In this document: positions 17,164 through 26,654 of the stretch, in pieces
Position numbering within the stretch: position 1 is the stretch's first letter
Layout: every line of letters starts with the position of its first letter
Origin: Aliarcobacter cibarius
Lineage (GTDB): Bacteria; Campylobacterota; Campylobacteria; Campylobacterales; Arcobacteraceae
Length of the DNA: 64,000 bases
NCBI RefSeq assembly: GCF_013372265.1
Contig: NZ_CP054051.1
Coordinates: 1,624,587 to 1,688,586, forward strand
Direction: 5' to 3'
Made by a program: the position numbers and the translations under genes
The notes under the pieces: generated by a model
Seen by the model: only the letters and a program-made list of their open reading frames with translations
What the model was told of the DNA's origin: nothing
The model's database searches: none

Positions 17164-18453
17164 ATGACGGAGAGACAGTTAGTTAATATAATAAAGTACT
17201 CACCTATTTTGGTTCTTCCTTTAATAATAATTATTATTTTTATATTAGAAATAATAAATTTTAAAAAAAGTTTTGAAGAAAACTATAATAGAGTTTCTAA
17301 TTATTTAATAGAAAAAGAAGAGAAGTTACTTGAAAAAAATTCTACTATAGCTATTGAAATTTTAGAGTATAACTCCACACTAAATGGTCAAAAAATTGAT
17401 GGAAATATAATCTTTGATTTATTCAAAAATATAAATAAAAAAACTAATGATTACTTTTTTATTTTTGATACAGATGGTAAAGTAATAGTTCATAGTTACC
17501 TAAGGCATTTAGAGGGACAAATCCTAAAAAATTCAGAAGTTGAACACTATAAATATGCTACAAATAAAATTATTGATAAAAATAATGATTCAACATATAT
17601 TGAATATTATTGGCAAAATCCAACTACTAATAAACTTGAAAAAAAGATTTCTTTCATAAGAAAAATACCCCATACTAATCTAATAATTGGAAGTGGTTTT
17701 TATCCAAATGATTTAGTAAAAGTTGCAGAAAATCAAAGAGATACTTTAGTAAAAGAGTATAGAAAAAGGTTAAATGGGGCAATTGCTCTTGCTAGTTTAA
17801 TGATTATAATATCAATGTTTCTTGCAAAAAACATTTCAAATAAATTAGTTTTTGCATTTGAAAATCTAAATCGTTCTATAAATAAAAAAGAAGAAGAGTT
17901 AGAAACTTTACAGAAAGATATAGAAAACAAAGTAATAACAAGAACTCAAAAAATAGAAGAAGATTTCAAGAAAATGGAAAATATTGCTTCAGTTGATGCT
18001 CTTACAAAAGTATATAATAGGTTTGCATTTTTTAAAGAGTTAGATAAACTAAAAGGTAAAAAATTTTGCTTAATCATGTTTGATATAGATCATTTTAAGG
18101 ATATAAATGACACTTATGGTCATGATATTGGAGATTTTGTTTTAAAAGAACTATGCCAAGTTGTTAACAATAAACTTCGCCGAGGAGATATTTTTACAAG
18201 ATATGGTGGAGAAGAGTTTATAATTATTTTTCCAAATTCAACTATTCAAGCTACTGTTTCCATAGCAAATCGTATTAGAAAAGATATAGAAAATCATGAT
18301 TTCAAAAAAGTTCCTAAAGTTACGGTTAGTTTAGGAGTCATAGAGGTAAAAGCTAATACGTCTCAAGAAGTATTCTTAAAAAATGTTGATATTGCTCTAT
18401 ACAAAGCAAAAGAAAATGGAAGAAATAATGCTGTAATTTTTGAAGAGGAATGA
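17164..18453 (+). CDS. Membrane diguanylate cyclase with Cache sensor (GGDEF)
   Basis: The 429-residue protein makes c-di-GMP. It has a transmembrane helix at about 12-34, an extracytoplasmic Cache-like region (about 35-195; YFFIFDTDGKVIVHSYLRHLEGQ and IPHTNLIIGSGFYPND are typical sCache/dCache strands), a second helix near 200-220, coiled coil, and a C-terminal GGDEF domain starting at DALTKVYNRFAF. The active-site loop is GGEEF, and RRGD five residues before it is an intact inhibitory I-site. I chose the start MTERQLVN, preceded by AAAGGGGAAAAT, over an upstream in-frame codon. Its start is divergent from the broken receptor. Confidence 0.92.
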   Translation: MTERQLVNIIKYSPILVLPLIIIIIFILEIINFKKSFEENYNRVSNYLIEKEEKLLEKNSTIAIEILEYNSTLNGQKIDGNIIFDLFKNINKKTNDYFFIFDTDGKVIVHSYLRHLEGQILKNSEVEHYKYATNKIIDKNNDSTYIEYYWQNPTTNKLEKKISFIRKIPHTNLIIGSGFYPNDLVKVAENQRDTLVKEYRKRLNGAIALASLMIIISMFLAKNISNKLVFAFENLNRSINKKEEELETLQKDIENKVITRTQKIEEDFKKMENIASVDALTKVYNRFAFFKELDKLKGKKFCLIMFDIDHFKDINDTYGHDIGDFVLKELCQVVNNKLRRGDIFTRYGGEEFIIIFPNSTIQATVSIANRIRKDIENHDFKKVPKVTVSLGVIEVKANTSQEVFLKNVDIALYKAKENGRNNAVIFEEE

Positions 18454-18459
18454 GCTAAA

Positions 18460-19671
18460 TTACTCATACCTCAACGCATCTATTGGATTTAATCTAGCAG
18501 CTTTTCTTGCAGGGAAATATCCAAAAACCACTCCTATTAAAGTTGAAAAAACAAATGATATTAATATAATTTGACTATTTATAATATATGGTAAATCAAA
18601 AGCTCCCACTGCTAAATACCCTATACCTAGTCCCATAAATATTCCAATAATACCACCCCAAGTTGAAAGTACAATAGCCTCTATTAAAAATTGCATTAAA
18701 ACTTCACTTTGCATTGCACCAATTGCAAGTCTTATTCCAATTTCTCTTGTTCTTTCAGTAACTGATACAAGCATAATATTCATAATACCAATTCCTCCAA
18801 CAAGTAATGATATACCTGCTATTGAACCTAAAAGATAAGTCAACATTTTTGTAGTGCTTGTCATAGTATTTAATATATCTTTCATATCTCTTATATGAAA
18901 ATTATCAGCTTCTCCTACTTTAATAGCTCTTCTATCTTGCATTAAAGAAGTAATTTGTGCTTTTGCATCTTCGATATACTTTTCTTCCATTACTGATACA
19001 ATTATTGTAGAAACATCCAAATTTCCTTGAATTTTTCTCTGATACATTTTAAGAGGTGTTATAACAACTTCATCTTGGTCTCTTCCAAAGCTACTAGCTC
19101 CTTTTGAAGCTAAAACTCCAATAACATTACAAGGAAAGTTTTTAAGCCTTATCGTAGAGCCAATTGGATTTTCATCTCCAAATAGATTTTTTACAACTGT
19201 TGTTCCTAAAAGACAAACCGATTTGCCACTAGAAACTTCACTTTCTTCAAAAATTCTTCCCTGTTCAACTTCCCAATCCTTGATAACAAAATAATCATTT
19301 GTAGTACCAACAATCAATGAAGAGTTACTTTTATTTCCAAATACTACATTAGCCATACTAGAATTCTCTGCTGTTACACCTTTTAGATTTGCAACTTCAT
19401 TTTTTATTGCTGTTATATCTTCATTTTTAAAAGGTTTTGCACTATTATCATCTCTTGGAGCACCTCTCTTTTCTTGTCCAACTCGAACATTTAACATATT
19501 ACTTCCAAGTTTTTCAATATTTTCTGTAACTTTTGCAGTTGTTCCATCTCCAATCATAACCATAGCAATAACAGAAGCAACTCCTATTACAATTCCTAAA
19601 ATAGTAAGAATTGATCTTAATATATTTCTTCTTATCTCTTTTATTGCTATTAATAAAGCATTTAATAACAT
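18460..19671 (-). CDS. MacB-type ABC transporter permease
   Basis: The 403-residue protein has the MacB/FtsX permease layout: a transmembrane helix at about 15-40 (RSILTILGIVIGVASVIAMVMIGDGT), a ~230-residue periplasmic domain and three C-terminal helices, with the coupling motif VSVTERTREIGIRLAIGAMQSEVLMQFL. In classical MacB it is fused to the ATPase; here the ATPase is a separate gene whose stop overlaps this start by one base. It is the last gene of a TolC-adaptor-ATPase-permease operon that most likely exports a compound or peptide across both membranes; substrate unknown. Confidence 0.9.
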   Translation of the reverse strand: MLLNALLIAIKEIRRNILRSILTILGIVIGVASVIAMVMIGDGTTAKVTENIEKLGSNMLNVRVGQEKRGAPRDDNSAKPFKNEDITAIKNEVANLKGVTAENSSMANVVFGNKSNSSLIVGTTNDYFVIKDWEVEQGRIFEESEVSSGKSVCLLGTTVVKNLFGDENPIGSTIRLKNFPCNVIGVLASKGASSFGRDQDEVVITPLKMYQRKIQGNLDVSTIIVSVMEEKYIEDAKAQITSLMQDRRAIKVGEADNFHIRDMKDILNTMTSTTKMLTYLLGSIAGISLLVGGIGIMNIMLVSVTERTREIGIRLAIGAMQSEVLMQFLIEAIVLSTWGGIIGIFMGLGIGYLAVGAFDLPYIINSQIILISFVFSTLIGVVFGYFPARKAARLNPIDALRYE

Positions 19672-20375
19672 TATTTAAATCCTTTTTTTAAGGAGTCTTC
19701 AATATTTCCATCTCTAAAATATATTACTCTTGAAGCATAAGCTGCCATCTCTTCTTCATGTGTCACCATAATAATAGTAATATTTAATTCCTCATTTAAT
19801 TTTTTTAATAACTCCATAACCTCAACACTTTTTATACTGTCAAGATTTCCTGTTGGTTCATCAGCTAATAAAAGTAAAGGATCTGTAACTATTGCTCTTG
19901 CTATTGCAACACGTTGTTGCTGACCTCCACTTAATTCTGCTGGAGTATTTTTTATAACACTTTCTAATCCTACTTTTTTTAATGCTTCTATTGCTAATTT
20001 ATTTCTTTGTTCTTTAGGAACTTTTCTATAAATCAAAGGTAATTCAACATTTTCTAAAGCACTTGTTCTTCCTAATAGATTAAATCCTTGAAAAACAAAA
20101 CCTATGTAATTTCTTCTTAATATTGCCATTTGATTTAAATTTAAATTCTCTACATTCACTCCATCAAAAAGATACTCTCCACTAGTTGGTTTATCTAAAC
20201 ATCCAATAATATTCATAGATGTAGATTTTCCACTTCCACTAGCTCCCATAATTGCAACAAACTCACCTTTGTAAATTTTTAAATCTACACCATTTAATGC
20301 ATATGTTATATTAGCCCCTATTCCATAGCTTTTTTTGACATTTTTAAACTCAATTAAAACTTCTTTATTTTGCAT
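19671..20375 (-). CDS. MacB/LolD-type ABC transporter ATPase
   Basis: The 234-residue ATPase has Walker A GASGSGKST (44-52), Q-loop region FVFQGFNLL, the signature LSGGQQQR, Walker B LLLADEPTGNLDS and the H-loop IMVTHE. These are hallmarks of the MacB/LolD subfamily, which drives mechanotransmission rather than direct transport. It overlaps the adaptor gene by 11 bases and the permease by one, so expression is tightly coupled. Confidence 0.93.
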   Translation of the reverse strand: MQNKEVLIEFKNVKKSYGIGANITYALNGVDLKIYKGEFVAIMGASGSGKSTSMNIIGCLDKPTSGEYLFDGVNVENLNLNQMAILRRNYIGFVFQGFNLLGRTSALENVELPLIYRKVPKEQRNKLAIEALKKVGLESVIKNTPAELSGGQQQRVAIARAIVTDPLLLLADEPTGNLDSIKSVEVMELLKKLNEELNITIIMVTHEEEMAAYASRVIYFRDGNIEDSLKKGFK

Positions 20376-21621
20376 TTTGGCTCTTTTGAGAAATTATGAC
20401 TTCATCATCTATCTTTATCTCTTTAGAATTTATAGATGATAGTTTTGAATCACTATCAAGAACTTTAACTTTTACCTCTTTTGGATTACCATTTTCAAGT
20501 ATATAAATTGAAGCTAAACCATCTTTAGTTTTGTTTTCTTTTGGATCTTGTGGTCTTTGAAAATTTGGTGGTCCTGCTAGTGTTGCCTTTTTTGCTGTAA
20601 CTTGTTCATTACTTACTTTAGGAGTGAATCTTAATGCACTATTAGGAATTAAAATTTGATCTCTTACATTTTTTGTAATAATTTTTGCATTTGCAGTCAT
20701 TCCAGGCTTTAATAATAAATCAGGATTATCAACACTTACAACTGTTTCATAAGTTACAACTCCATTTGTTGTAATTGGATTTAATCTTACTTGTTTAATT
20801 TTTCCTTTAAACTCTTTGTTTGCATAAGCATCAACCGTAAAAGTTACATCTAATCCTTCTTTAATATCAGCAACATCCGCTTCATCAATACTTACAACTA
20901 AATCCATATTTGTTAAATCTTTTGCCAATGTAAATAGTTTTGGAGCAGACATAGTTGCAGCCAATGTTTGCCCTATTTCAACTTCCTTGTTTAAAACTAT
21001 TCCTTTTATACTAGATTTTACACTAGCTTTTTCTAAGTTTTGTTTATCATTTTTTAAATTTGATTCAGATTGCATAACTTTTGATTTAGCTGCTTCTAAA
21101 CTTGAAAGAGCTGCTTCATAAGAAAATTTTGTATCATCTAACTCATTTTTTGATGGATATTTACCATTTGAACTATCAAACATCTTTTTTGTTCTATCAT
21201 AAAGTAATTTTTTGTTTTTTAAATTTACTTCACTCTCTTTTTGATTTGCTTTTGCTATTGCTAAAGCTGCCATTGAACTTTCAACCTGAGCTTCCAATTT
21301 TGTTGTATCAATCTTTGCTAAAACTTGCCCTACTTCAACTTCATCATTAAAATCAACAAATATTTCTTTTATTGTTCCTGAAACTTCGATACCTATTTCA
21401 ACACTATTTGTAGGTTTTATATTTCCACTAGCACTAACAAGTACAGTTAAATCACCTTTTGATACCTTTGAAGTTATATATTCTATTTTTTTATCAGCTT
21501 CTTTTGGGAAAAATATATAAACTAATATAGCTACTATTAAACTAACTACTATTAAACTAATATACTTATATGATTTATTACTACTTTTATAACTGTTTAA
21601 TTCATTTCTTAAATTACTCAT
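20365..21621 (-). CDS. MacA-like periplasmic adaptor (membrane fusion protein)
   Basis: The 418-residue protein has an N-terminal membrane anchor (about 20-38, YISLIVVSLIVAILVYIFF), a lipoyl-like half (SGNIKPTNSVEIGIEVSGTI and VGQVLAKIDTTKLEAQV), a long alpha-helical hairpin at about 105-195, the second lipoyl half (VLNKEVEIGQTLA) and beta-barrel/membrane-proximal domains (LKPGMTANAKI). It bridges the inner-membrane ABC pair to the TolC-like channel encoded 18 bp upstream. Confidence 0.92.
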   Translation of the reverse strand: MSNLRNELNSYKSSNKSYKYISLIVVSLIVAILVYIFFPKEADKKIEYITSKVSKGDLTVLVSASGNIKPTNSVEIGIEVSGTIKEIFVDFNDEVEVGQVLAKIDTTKLEAQVESSMAALAIAKANQKESEVNLKNKKLLYDRTKKMFDSSNGKYPSKNELDDTKFSYEAALSSLEAAKSKVMQSESNLKNDKQNLEKASVKSSIKGIVLNKEVEIGQTLAATMSAPKLFTLAKDLTNMDLVVSIDEADVADIKEGLDVTFTVDAYANKEFKGKIKQVRLNPITTNGVVTYETVVSVDNPDLLLKPGMTANAKIITKNVRDQILIPNSALRFTPKVSNEQVTAKKATLAGPPNFQRPQDPKENKTKDGLASIYILENGNPKEVKVKVLDSDSKLSSINSKEIKIDDEVIISQKSQNAK

Positions 21622-21639
21622 TTTTATGCCTTTTATCTT

Positions 21640-22860
21640 TTAATTTCTTGTTTGAAAATGAAGTTTTACATACTGCTGTAAAATGCTGATATCATTTATT
21701 TTTAAATCATATAAATTTATCTCTTTTGTGTTTCTCAAAATATCTAAATCATACATTGAAGTCATTCCAGCTTGGTTTGAGATCTCATTTGCTTTTATCA
21801 ACTCATCATAAAGCTTTATATTATCTTCAATTGTTTTTATATGTTTTTTATAAGTGTCAATCTTTGTTAAAAGAGTTTCAAAATTATTTGATTCTTCATT
21901 CTTAACATCATTTACAAAAGCTTTTTGTTTTAATACTTCAAGTTTCGCTTCTTCAAGTTTTGTTGACTTATTATAATCATACAAAGGCATTTCTAAACCT
22001 AAAGCTACATTTCCACCAGCATCATCCTTATTTGTATCTTTTAAAGTAGTTGAAAAAGTATCTCCACTATTAGAGTAATCTAATCCTGTAGAAAAATATA
22101 TTTTAGGTAAATAATCTGTTTTTTGTTTTTCATAATCTGTTTTAAGCATAGAAACTTTTGCCTGTTCTTGTAAAATATTTAAATTTTTACTCATAAAATC
22201 ATCTTTTAAAATTAAAGAAAAATCTAGAATTTCTATCTCTTGATATTTCAAATCTGTATATTTTGCTAATTCATACTCTTGCTCTTTTAATAAATTCTCA
22301 AGACTTATAATTTCTTTTTTTATTAAATTCTTATTCATAATTGCGTTGTTTAATTCAATAATATCAGTTTTACCTGCTTCATATTGAATTCTTTTTATAA
22401 TCTCTTCAATCTCTTTATTTAATCCTCTATATTTAGCTTGATCTATTTGTAAATTTACCTTATTTATCTCTAGTAATATATTATAAATATTTTGCAAATA
22501 TTGTTGATTTTTATTCTCCCAAGCTAACATATCATAATTGAATTTATCTTTCGCATACTCTATTTGTAATTCAATTCCACCTGATTCAAAAATAGATTGT
22601 TTAAAACTAATAGCAGCTTTTTTAGAAAACTTTCTGTCAATATTACTTTGAGTTTTCTCACCAAAACTGTGATATCTACTTATACTTGAACTAAATCCAA
22701 CTGTTCCAATCCAACTACTTTTTAGATTTTCATATTTTGTTTGAATAGATTTCATATCTAACTCTTGATACTCTTTTTTATCTTTTTGAATTAATTGCAA
22801 ATTATTCTGATTAGCAAGAGCAAAAGAACAAAATATTGAATAAATTAATATTTTTTTCAA
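21640..22860 (-). CDS. TolC-family outer membrane channel
   Basis: The 406-residue protein has a signal peptide (MKKILIYSIFCSFALA) and long heptad-rich helices separated by short beta segments, repeated twice (e.g. the beta segment FSKKAAISFKQSIFESGGIELQ and the later GNVALGLEMPLYDYNKSTKLEEAK). This is the outer-membrane efflux protein fold. It is the first gene of the adaptor-ATPase-permease operon. The promoter region is shared with the divergent exbB-exbD-tonB operon and contains a Fur-like palindrome, so iron control of the exporter is possible. Confidence 0.88.
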   Translation of the reverse strand: MKKILIYSIFCSFALANQNNLQLIQKDKKEYQELDMKSIQTKYENLKSSWIGTVGFSSSISRYHSFGEKTQSNIDRKFSKKAAISFKQSIFESGGIELQIEYAKDKFNYDMLAWENKNQQYLQNIYNILLEINKVNLQIDQAKYRGLNKEIEEIIKRIQYEAGKTDIIELNNAIMNKNLIKKEIISLENLLKEQEYELAKYTDLKYQEIEILDFSLILKDDFMSKNLNILQEQAKVSMLKTDYEKQKTDYLPKIYFSTGLDYSNSGDTFSTTLKDTNKDDAGGNVALGLEMPLYDYNKSTKLEEAKLEVLKQKAFVNDVKNEESNNFETLLTKIDTYKKHIKTIEDNIKLYDELIKANEISNQAGMTSMYDLDILRNTKEINLYDLKINDISILQQYVKLHFQTRN

Positions 22861-22950
22861 ATTTTTTCCTTAAATTTTTAAATATTGGAATTTTATCTTC
22901 ACATATTTAACGATATTTTAACATAAACTAAATATAATTTTGTCCATTAA

Positions 22951-22963
22951 GATAATTATTATC
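22951..22963. promoter_or_regulatory. Putative Fur box between tolC-like and exbB genes
   Basis: GATAATTATTATC is a perfect 13-base palindrome matching the outer hexamers of the Fur consensus. It lies 43 bp upstream of the exbB start and 90 bp upstream of the divergent TolC-like gene. TonB energising systems are commonly Fur-repressed, which supports the call. Confidence 0.55.
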
Positions 22964-23005
22964 AATATTATAATAAAATTTCAAAAAATTTATAAGGATG
23001 AGTTT

Positions 23006-23437
23006 ATGCAAGATGTAGAAAATTTAAAACATTTGGTTGATTATGGAGTAATTGCTCTATTAATTGTTATGAGTTTTATTGCTGTTTTCTTTTTTATAGA
23101 GAGAATAATTTTTTATAAAAGAATTGATGTAAAATCTTATAAAACAAAGAAATCATTAGATGTTGCACTTACAAAACATCTTACAATAATTGGAACTATT
23201 GCTTCAAATGCACCATATATTGGTCTTTTAGGAACAGTTTTAGCTATTATGCTTACTTTCATGACTATGGGAAGTGGTGGAGATATTGATGCTTCAAAAA
23301 TTATGGAGAGTTTAGCACTAGCACTTAAAGCAACAGCAGTTGGTTTGGTTGTTGCTATTATTTCAATGGTTTTATATAATATACTAAGTAGATTTGCAGA
23401 AGTTTTGGAGAGCCAGTATGAAACTACAGAAGTATGA
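23006..23437 (+). CDS. exbB: Biopolymer transport protein ExbB
   Basis: ExbB and ExbD use the proton gradient to energise TonB. The 143-residue protein has three hydrophobic helices (residues about 14-36, 60-85 and 105-128) and the ExbB/MotA-TolQ motif IGTIASNAPYIGLLGTVLAIMLTF followed by ALKATAVGLVVAI. I chose the ATG at 23006, preceded by AAGGATGAG, because the in-frame extension upstream is low-complexity AT-rich and not ExbB-like. The last 20 bases overlap exbD. Confidence 0.93.
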   Translation: MQDVENLKHLVDYGVIALLIVMSFIAVFFFIERIIFYKRIDVKSYKTKKSLDVALTKHLTIIGTIASNAPYIGLLGTVLAIMLTFMTMGSGGDIDASKIMESLALALKATAVGLVVAIISMVLYNILSRFAEVLESQYETTEV

Positions 23438-23795
23438 TTCAATAAATGTAATACCATTTATTGATGTTTTATTAGTACTTTTAGCAATAGTTTTATTAAC
23501 ATCAACATTTATTACAAAAGGTATAATCCCTGTTAATCTTCCAGATGCACAAAATGCTAGTAAGTTAAAAAGTGATAAAGAAATAGTAATAGTTATAAAT
23601 GATCAAGGTGAACTATTTATGGAAGATATGAAAATAGCTATTGAAAATATAGAACTTGAACTTTTACAAAAATCAAGAGAAACTCCAATACATTTAAATA
23701 CAGATAAAAATACAAAATTTGAATATTTTGTAAATGTTTTAGATATGTTAAAGAAAAATGAATTCTCAAATGTATCAATTGTTACAAAGAAATAA
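23418..23795 (+). CDS. exbD: Biopolymer transport protein ExbD
   Basis: The 125-residue protein has the single N-terminal membrane helix with the essential aspartate (NVIPFIDVLLVLLAIVLL, Asp16) and a periplasmic domain of ExbD type (KEIVIVINDQGELFMED...THLNT-like PIHLNTDKNTKFEYFVNVLDML). The start at 23418 (GGAGAGCCAG upstream) overlaps exbB by 20 bases, implying translational coupling; a further upstream in-frame codon would put it deeper in exbB. Confidence 0.93.
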   Translation: MKLQKYDSINVIPFIDVLLVLLAIVLLTSTFITKGIIPVNLPDAQNASKLKSDKEIVIVINDQGELFMEDMKIAIENIELELLQKSRETPIHLNTDKNTKFEYFVNVLDMLKKNEFSNVSIVTKK

Positions 23796-23807
23796 AGGTT
23801 TTAAAAA

Positions 23808-24524
23808 ATGAAACGATATTTAAACTCTTTTTTTATAACTAGTTTCTTATATTCAATGGTTGGAGCGATTTTTTTATATGCAATGAGTGAAATAAAAATT
23901 GAGCCTAAAAAAGAAGAAATTATTACAAAAATATCTTTAAATAGTGTAGCTGTACAAAAAATAGAAAAGAAAATAGTTGAACCTATTATCGAACAAAAAC
24001 CTGAGCCTGTTATTGAAAAAATTGTTGAAAAACCCGCTCCAAAAGTTATAGAAAAGACAAAAAAAGTTGAAAAAGTAGTTAAAAAAGAGAAACCTATAGA
24101 AAAGATTGTTGAAAAACCAGTAGAAAAAGTTGCTGAAAAAACTGAAAAAAGTATTGAAGAAAATCCAGTTGTTACACAAACAACTCCAAATACAAATCCA
24201 GTTATTGAATCAATAAGTAAAGCACAAATTGATAGTATTGAAGATGCTTATTTATCTAAAGTAAAAGCAAAAATAGAGAAAAACAAGGTTTATCCAAAAA
24301 TTGCAAAAAGATTAAATCAAACTGGAAAAGTTGTAGTATCTTTTGATATTTTAAAAGATGGGAAAGTTATAAATATAAGAATTATACAAAATTCAAAGTT
24401 TGAAAAACTAGATGAAGCCAGTATCGAATTACTTACAAAAATTGGCTTCTTTGAAGCAATCCCAAATGAACTAAATAAAACTGTTTGGAATATTCAAATC
24501 CCTATTAATTATCAAATAAACTAA
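23808..24524 (+). CDS. tonB: Energy transducer TonB
   Basis: The 238-residue protein has an N-terminal anchor (about 8-26), a long Pro/Lys/Glu-rich periplasm-spanning segment (about 35-135, repeated EKIVEKP and KVVEK-like units) and the C-terminal TonB domain (about 145-238: YLSKVKAKIEKNKVYPKIAKR and GKVVVSFDILKDGKVINIRII). It energises TonB-dependent receptors, including presumably the copper receptor at 55.8-57.8 kb. It is the last gene of exbB-exbD-tonB. Confidence 0.93.
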   Translation: MKRYLNSFFITSFLYSMVGAIFLYAMSEIKIEPKKEEIITKISLNSVAVQKIEKKIVEPIIEQKPEPVIEKIVEKPAPKVIEKTKKVEKVVKKEKPIEKIVEKPVEKVAEKTEKSIEENPVVTQTTPNTNPVIESISKAQIDSIEDAYLSKVKAKIEKNKVYPKIAKRLNQTGKVVVSFDILKDGKVINIRIIQNSKFEKLDEASIELLTKIGFFEAIPNELNKTVWNIQIPINYQIN

Positions 24525-24541
24525 GAGTTTTCTCTTAGTTT
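24518..24541. terminator. Bidirectional terminator hairpin
   Basis: A 10-bp perfect stem AAACTAAGAG / CTCTTAGTTT with a TTTT loop overlaps the tonB stop codon and the 3' end of pepA, serving the convergent pair. Confidence 0.8.
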
Positions 24542-25950
24542 ACTAAATCTTTTATAAATTGTACAGCCATTCTAACACCTGTTCCACTTGCTCCATAAGG
24601 ATTATATCCCCAAGCTTTTTCAACAAATGCAGGTCCCGCTATATCAAAATGTACCCATTTATTTTTATTTTCTTCATAGATAAAATTATCTAAAAACATA
24701 CCTGCAGTTATAGCTCCACCATATCTTGTATTTGAGATATTACAAACATCTGCTATTTCAGATTTAATACATTTTTTTAGATATCTATTAAAATCTAGTT
24801 TCGTAGCATATTCTCCAGAATTTTGACAAGAAACCAAAGCTTTATGTTTAAGCTCTTCACAATTTCCCATAATTCCCGTTGTATATTCTCCAAGTCCAAC
24901 AACACAAGCACCTGTCAATGTTGCAAAATCTAAAATATAATTAAAATCTTTTATCTCATCTTGAGCATAACATAAACAATCCGCAAGAACTAATCTTCCT
25001 TCTGCATCTGTATTTCTTACTTCAATAGTTTTCCCATTTTTTGCTCTTAAAATATCATCTGGTTTATAAGCATTTCCACCTATCATATTTTCAACAGCAC
25101 CTACAATTGCATGAACTTCTATAGGAAGTTTAAGTGCAGCAATAGTTTTAATAGTATTTAAAACAGCGACTCCACCTGATTTATCAGCTTTCATAGTAAT
25201 CATAAAATCAGCTGGCTTTAAAGATAATCCTCCACTATCATAAGTAAGACCTTTACCAACTAAAACCACTTTTGTTTTTGCTTTTTTCGGTTTATATTTC
25301 AAATGAATTAACTGTGATTCATGAACTGAAGCTCTTCCAACACTATGCATAGACATCATTTTTTGTTTTTCAAGATACTTTTCACCAAAAACTTCACACT
25401 CTAAATCAAACTCTTTCGCAATATTTTGTGCTGCTTCTGCAAAACTTTTTGGAGTAAAATCAGCTGGTGCTGTATTTACCATATCTCTAGCACAATTTAC
25501 AGAACTTGCTATAATTTTTGATTCTTCTAAAACATCTGATAATTTAGAACTTTTTTTCTCTACAACGAAATTTAATTCTAAATCATTTTTATTTTTTTCA
25601 CTTTTGTAATTTTCAAACTTATAAGCTCCTAAAATAGCACCTTCTACTAAAGCTTTGAAGTTATCTTCTAAAAAATTATTTAAAACTAATTTTACAGTTT
25701 TAAATTTAGTTGAAGTTGCTTTTTTAATAGCTGTTGCTATTGCAATTGCTATTGAATCATAGTTAAACTCTTCAAAAGCTGAATAAATTTTTTTAGATTC
25801 TGGTAAAAAAATAGAAGATTCATCTTTTATTTTAAAATCTAAACTCTCTAATAAATCTTTATTTTCTCCTAAATCCTCAATTTTATTTACTAAAATTATT
25901 TCTAAATCAAAATCTTTTGATTTAAATTTCTCTACTATTTTAATTTTCAT
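24535..25950 (-). CDS. pepA: Cytosol (leucyl) aminopeptidase PepA
   Basis: PepA removes N-terminal residues from peptides using two metal ions. The 471-residue product has the M17 core: VGKGLTYDSGGLSLKP (metal Lys/Asp), MKADKSGGVAVL, and the signature NTDAEGRLVLADCL, with the C-terminal GGAITAGMFLDNFI and WVHFDIAGPAF. The N-terminal ~160 residues form the usual macro-like domain. It overlaps dedA by 11 bases and ends the apt-trpB-dedA-pepA run. Confidence 0.96.
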   Translation of the reverse strand: MKIKIVEKFKSKDFDLEIILVNKIEDLGENKDLLESLDFKIKDESSIFLPESKKIYSAFEEFNYDSIAIAIATAIKKATSTKFKTVKLVLNNFLEDNFKALVEGAILGAYKFENYKSEKNKNDLELNFVVEKKSSKLSDVLEESKIIASSVNCARDMVNTAPADFTPKSFAEAAQNIAKEFDLECEVFGEKYLEKQKMMSMHSVGRASVHESQLIHLKYKPKKAKTKVVLVGKGLTYDSGGLSLKPADFMITMKADKSGGVAVLNTIKTIAALKLPIEVHAIVGAVENMIGGNAYKPDDILRAKNGKTIEVRNTDAEGRLVLADCLCYAQDEIKDFNYILDFATLTGACVVGLGEYTTGIMGNCEELKHKALVSCQNSGEYATKLDFNRYLKKCIKSEIADVCNISNTRYGGAITAGMFLDNFIYEENKNKWVHFDIAGPAFVEKAWGYNPYGASGTGVRMAVQFIKDLVN

Positions 25951-26641
25951 CTAACATCCTTCTTTCCATTTTTTTTGTAGCTTTATTGAAATAATAAATA
26001 ATTCCACCACCAAATGTAGCAGCAATAGGTATTGCTAAATACCAGTGTTCTTTTGCCCAATGAAGAACTACCATAATTTCATTTCCAAAATACCATACAG
26101 GAACTATTGTAATCGCTGCCCATGCCCATGCTGATATTAAGTTTATAAGTGCAAATTTTCTAGCATCGTATCTTGTAATACCAATTGACATTGGAATAAT
26201 TGTTCTCATTCCATACATATATCTTTGAGCAAAAATTATTGGCCATCCATGTTTTTTAAGTAATAAATGGGCAAATGCAAACTTTCTTCTTTGACTAATT
26301 AATTTTTTTAAAACAGCTTTTTTATTAAATCTTCCAATATAAAAATATACTTGATCTCCAGCAAAACCACCAAGACCCGCTACAAAAATTGCTATGTATA
26401 AATTCATATCACCTGTATGAGCTAATAATCCTGCCATTACAAGACCAGCTTCACCTTCTAGCATTCCCCAAACGAAAAGTATTATGTATCCATATTTTCT
26501 TAATAAATATGCAAATTTTTCATCAAGTCCTTCAACAGGAGCATTGTATAAATTATAAGCAAGAAAAGAGATAAATAATATTAATCCCAACGCAAAAATT
26601 TTTCCAGAATATGGTTGAATTTTTCTAAAAAGTTCCCTCAT
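25940..26641 (-). CDS. DedA family membrane protein
   Basis: The 233-residue protein has four to five hydrophobic segments and the DedA/SNARE-associated signatures: FVWGMLEGEAGLVMAGLLAH, FVAGLGGFAGDQVYFYIGRF and FAQRYMYGMRTIIPMSIGI with the conserved Arg pair and Gly. Members of this family act as lipid (undecaprenyl-phosphate or phospholipid) flippases or affect membrane potential. Co-transcribed with pepA (11-base overlap) and trpB. Confidence 0.92.
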   Translation of the reverse strand: MRELFRKIQPYSGKIFALGLILFISFLAYNLYNAPVEGLDEKFAYLLRKYGYIILFVWGMLEGEAGLVMAGLLAHTGDMNLYIAIFVAGLGGFAGDQVYFYIGRFNKKAVLKKLISQRRKFAFAHLLLKKHGWPIIFAQRYMYGMRTIIPMSIGITRYDARKFALINLISAWAWAAITIVPVWYFGNEIMVVLHWAKEHWYLAIPIAATFGGGIIYYFNKATKKMERRMLDEN

Positions 26642-26654
26642 TGTAATATCCTAA

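Noticed and set aside
23937-24179. Minus-strand Phe/Asn-rich frame opposite tonB
   Set aside because: It is the antisense of the Lys/Glu/Pro-rich TonB linker, a low-complexity shadow.
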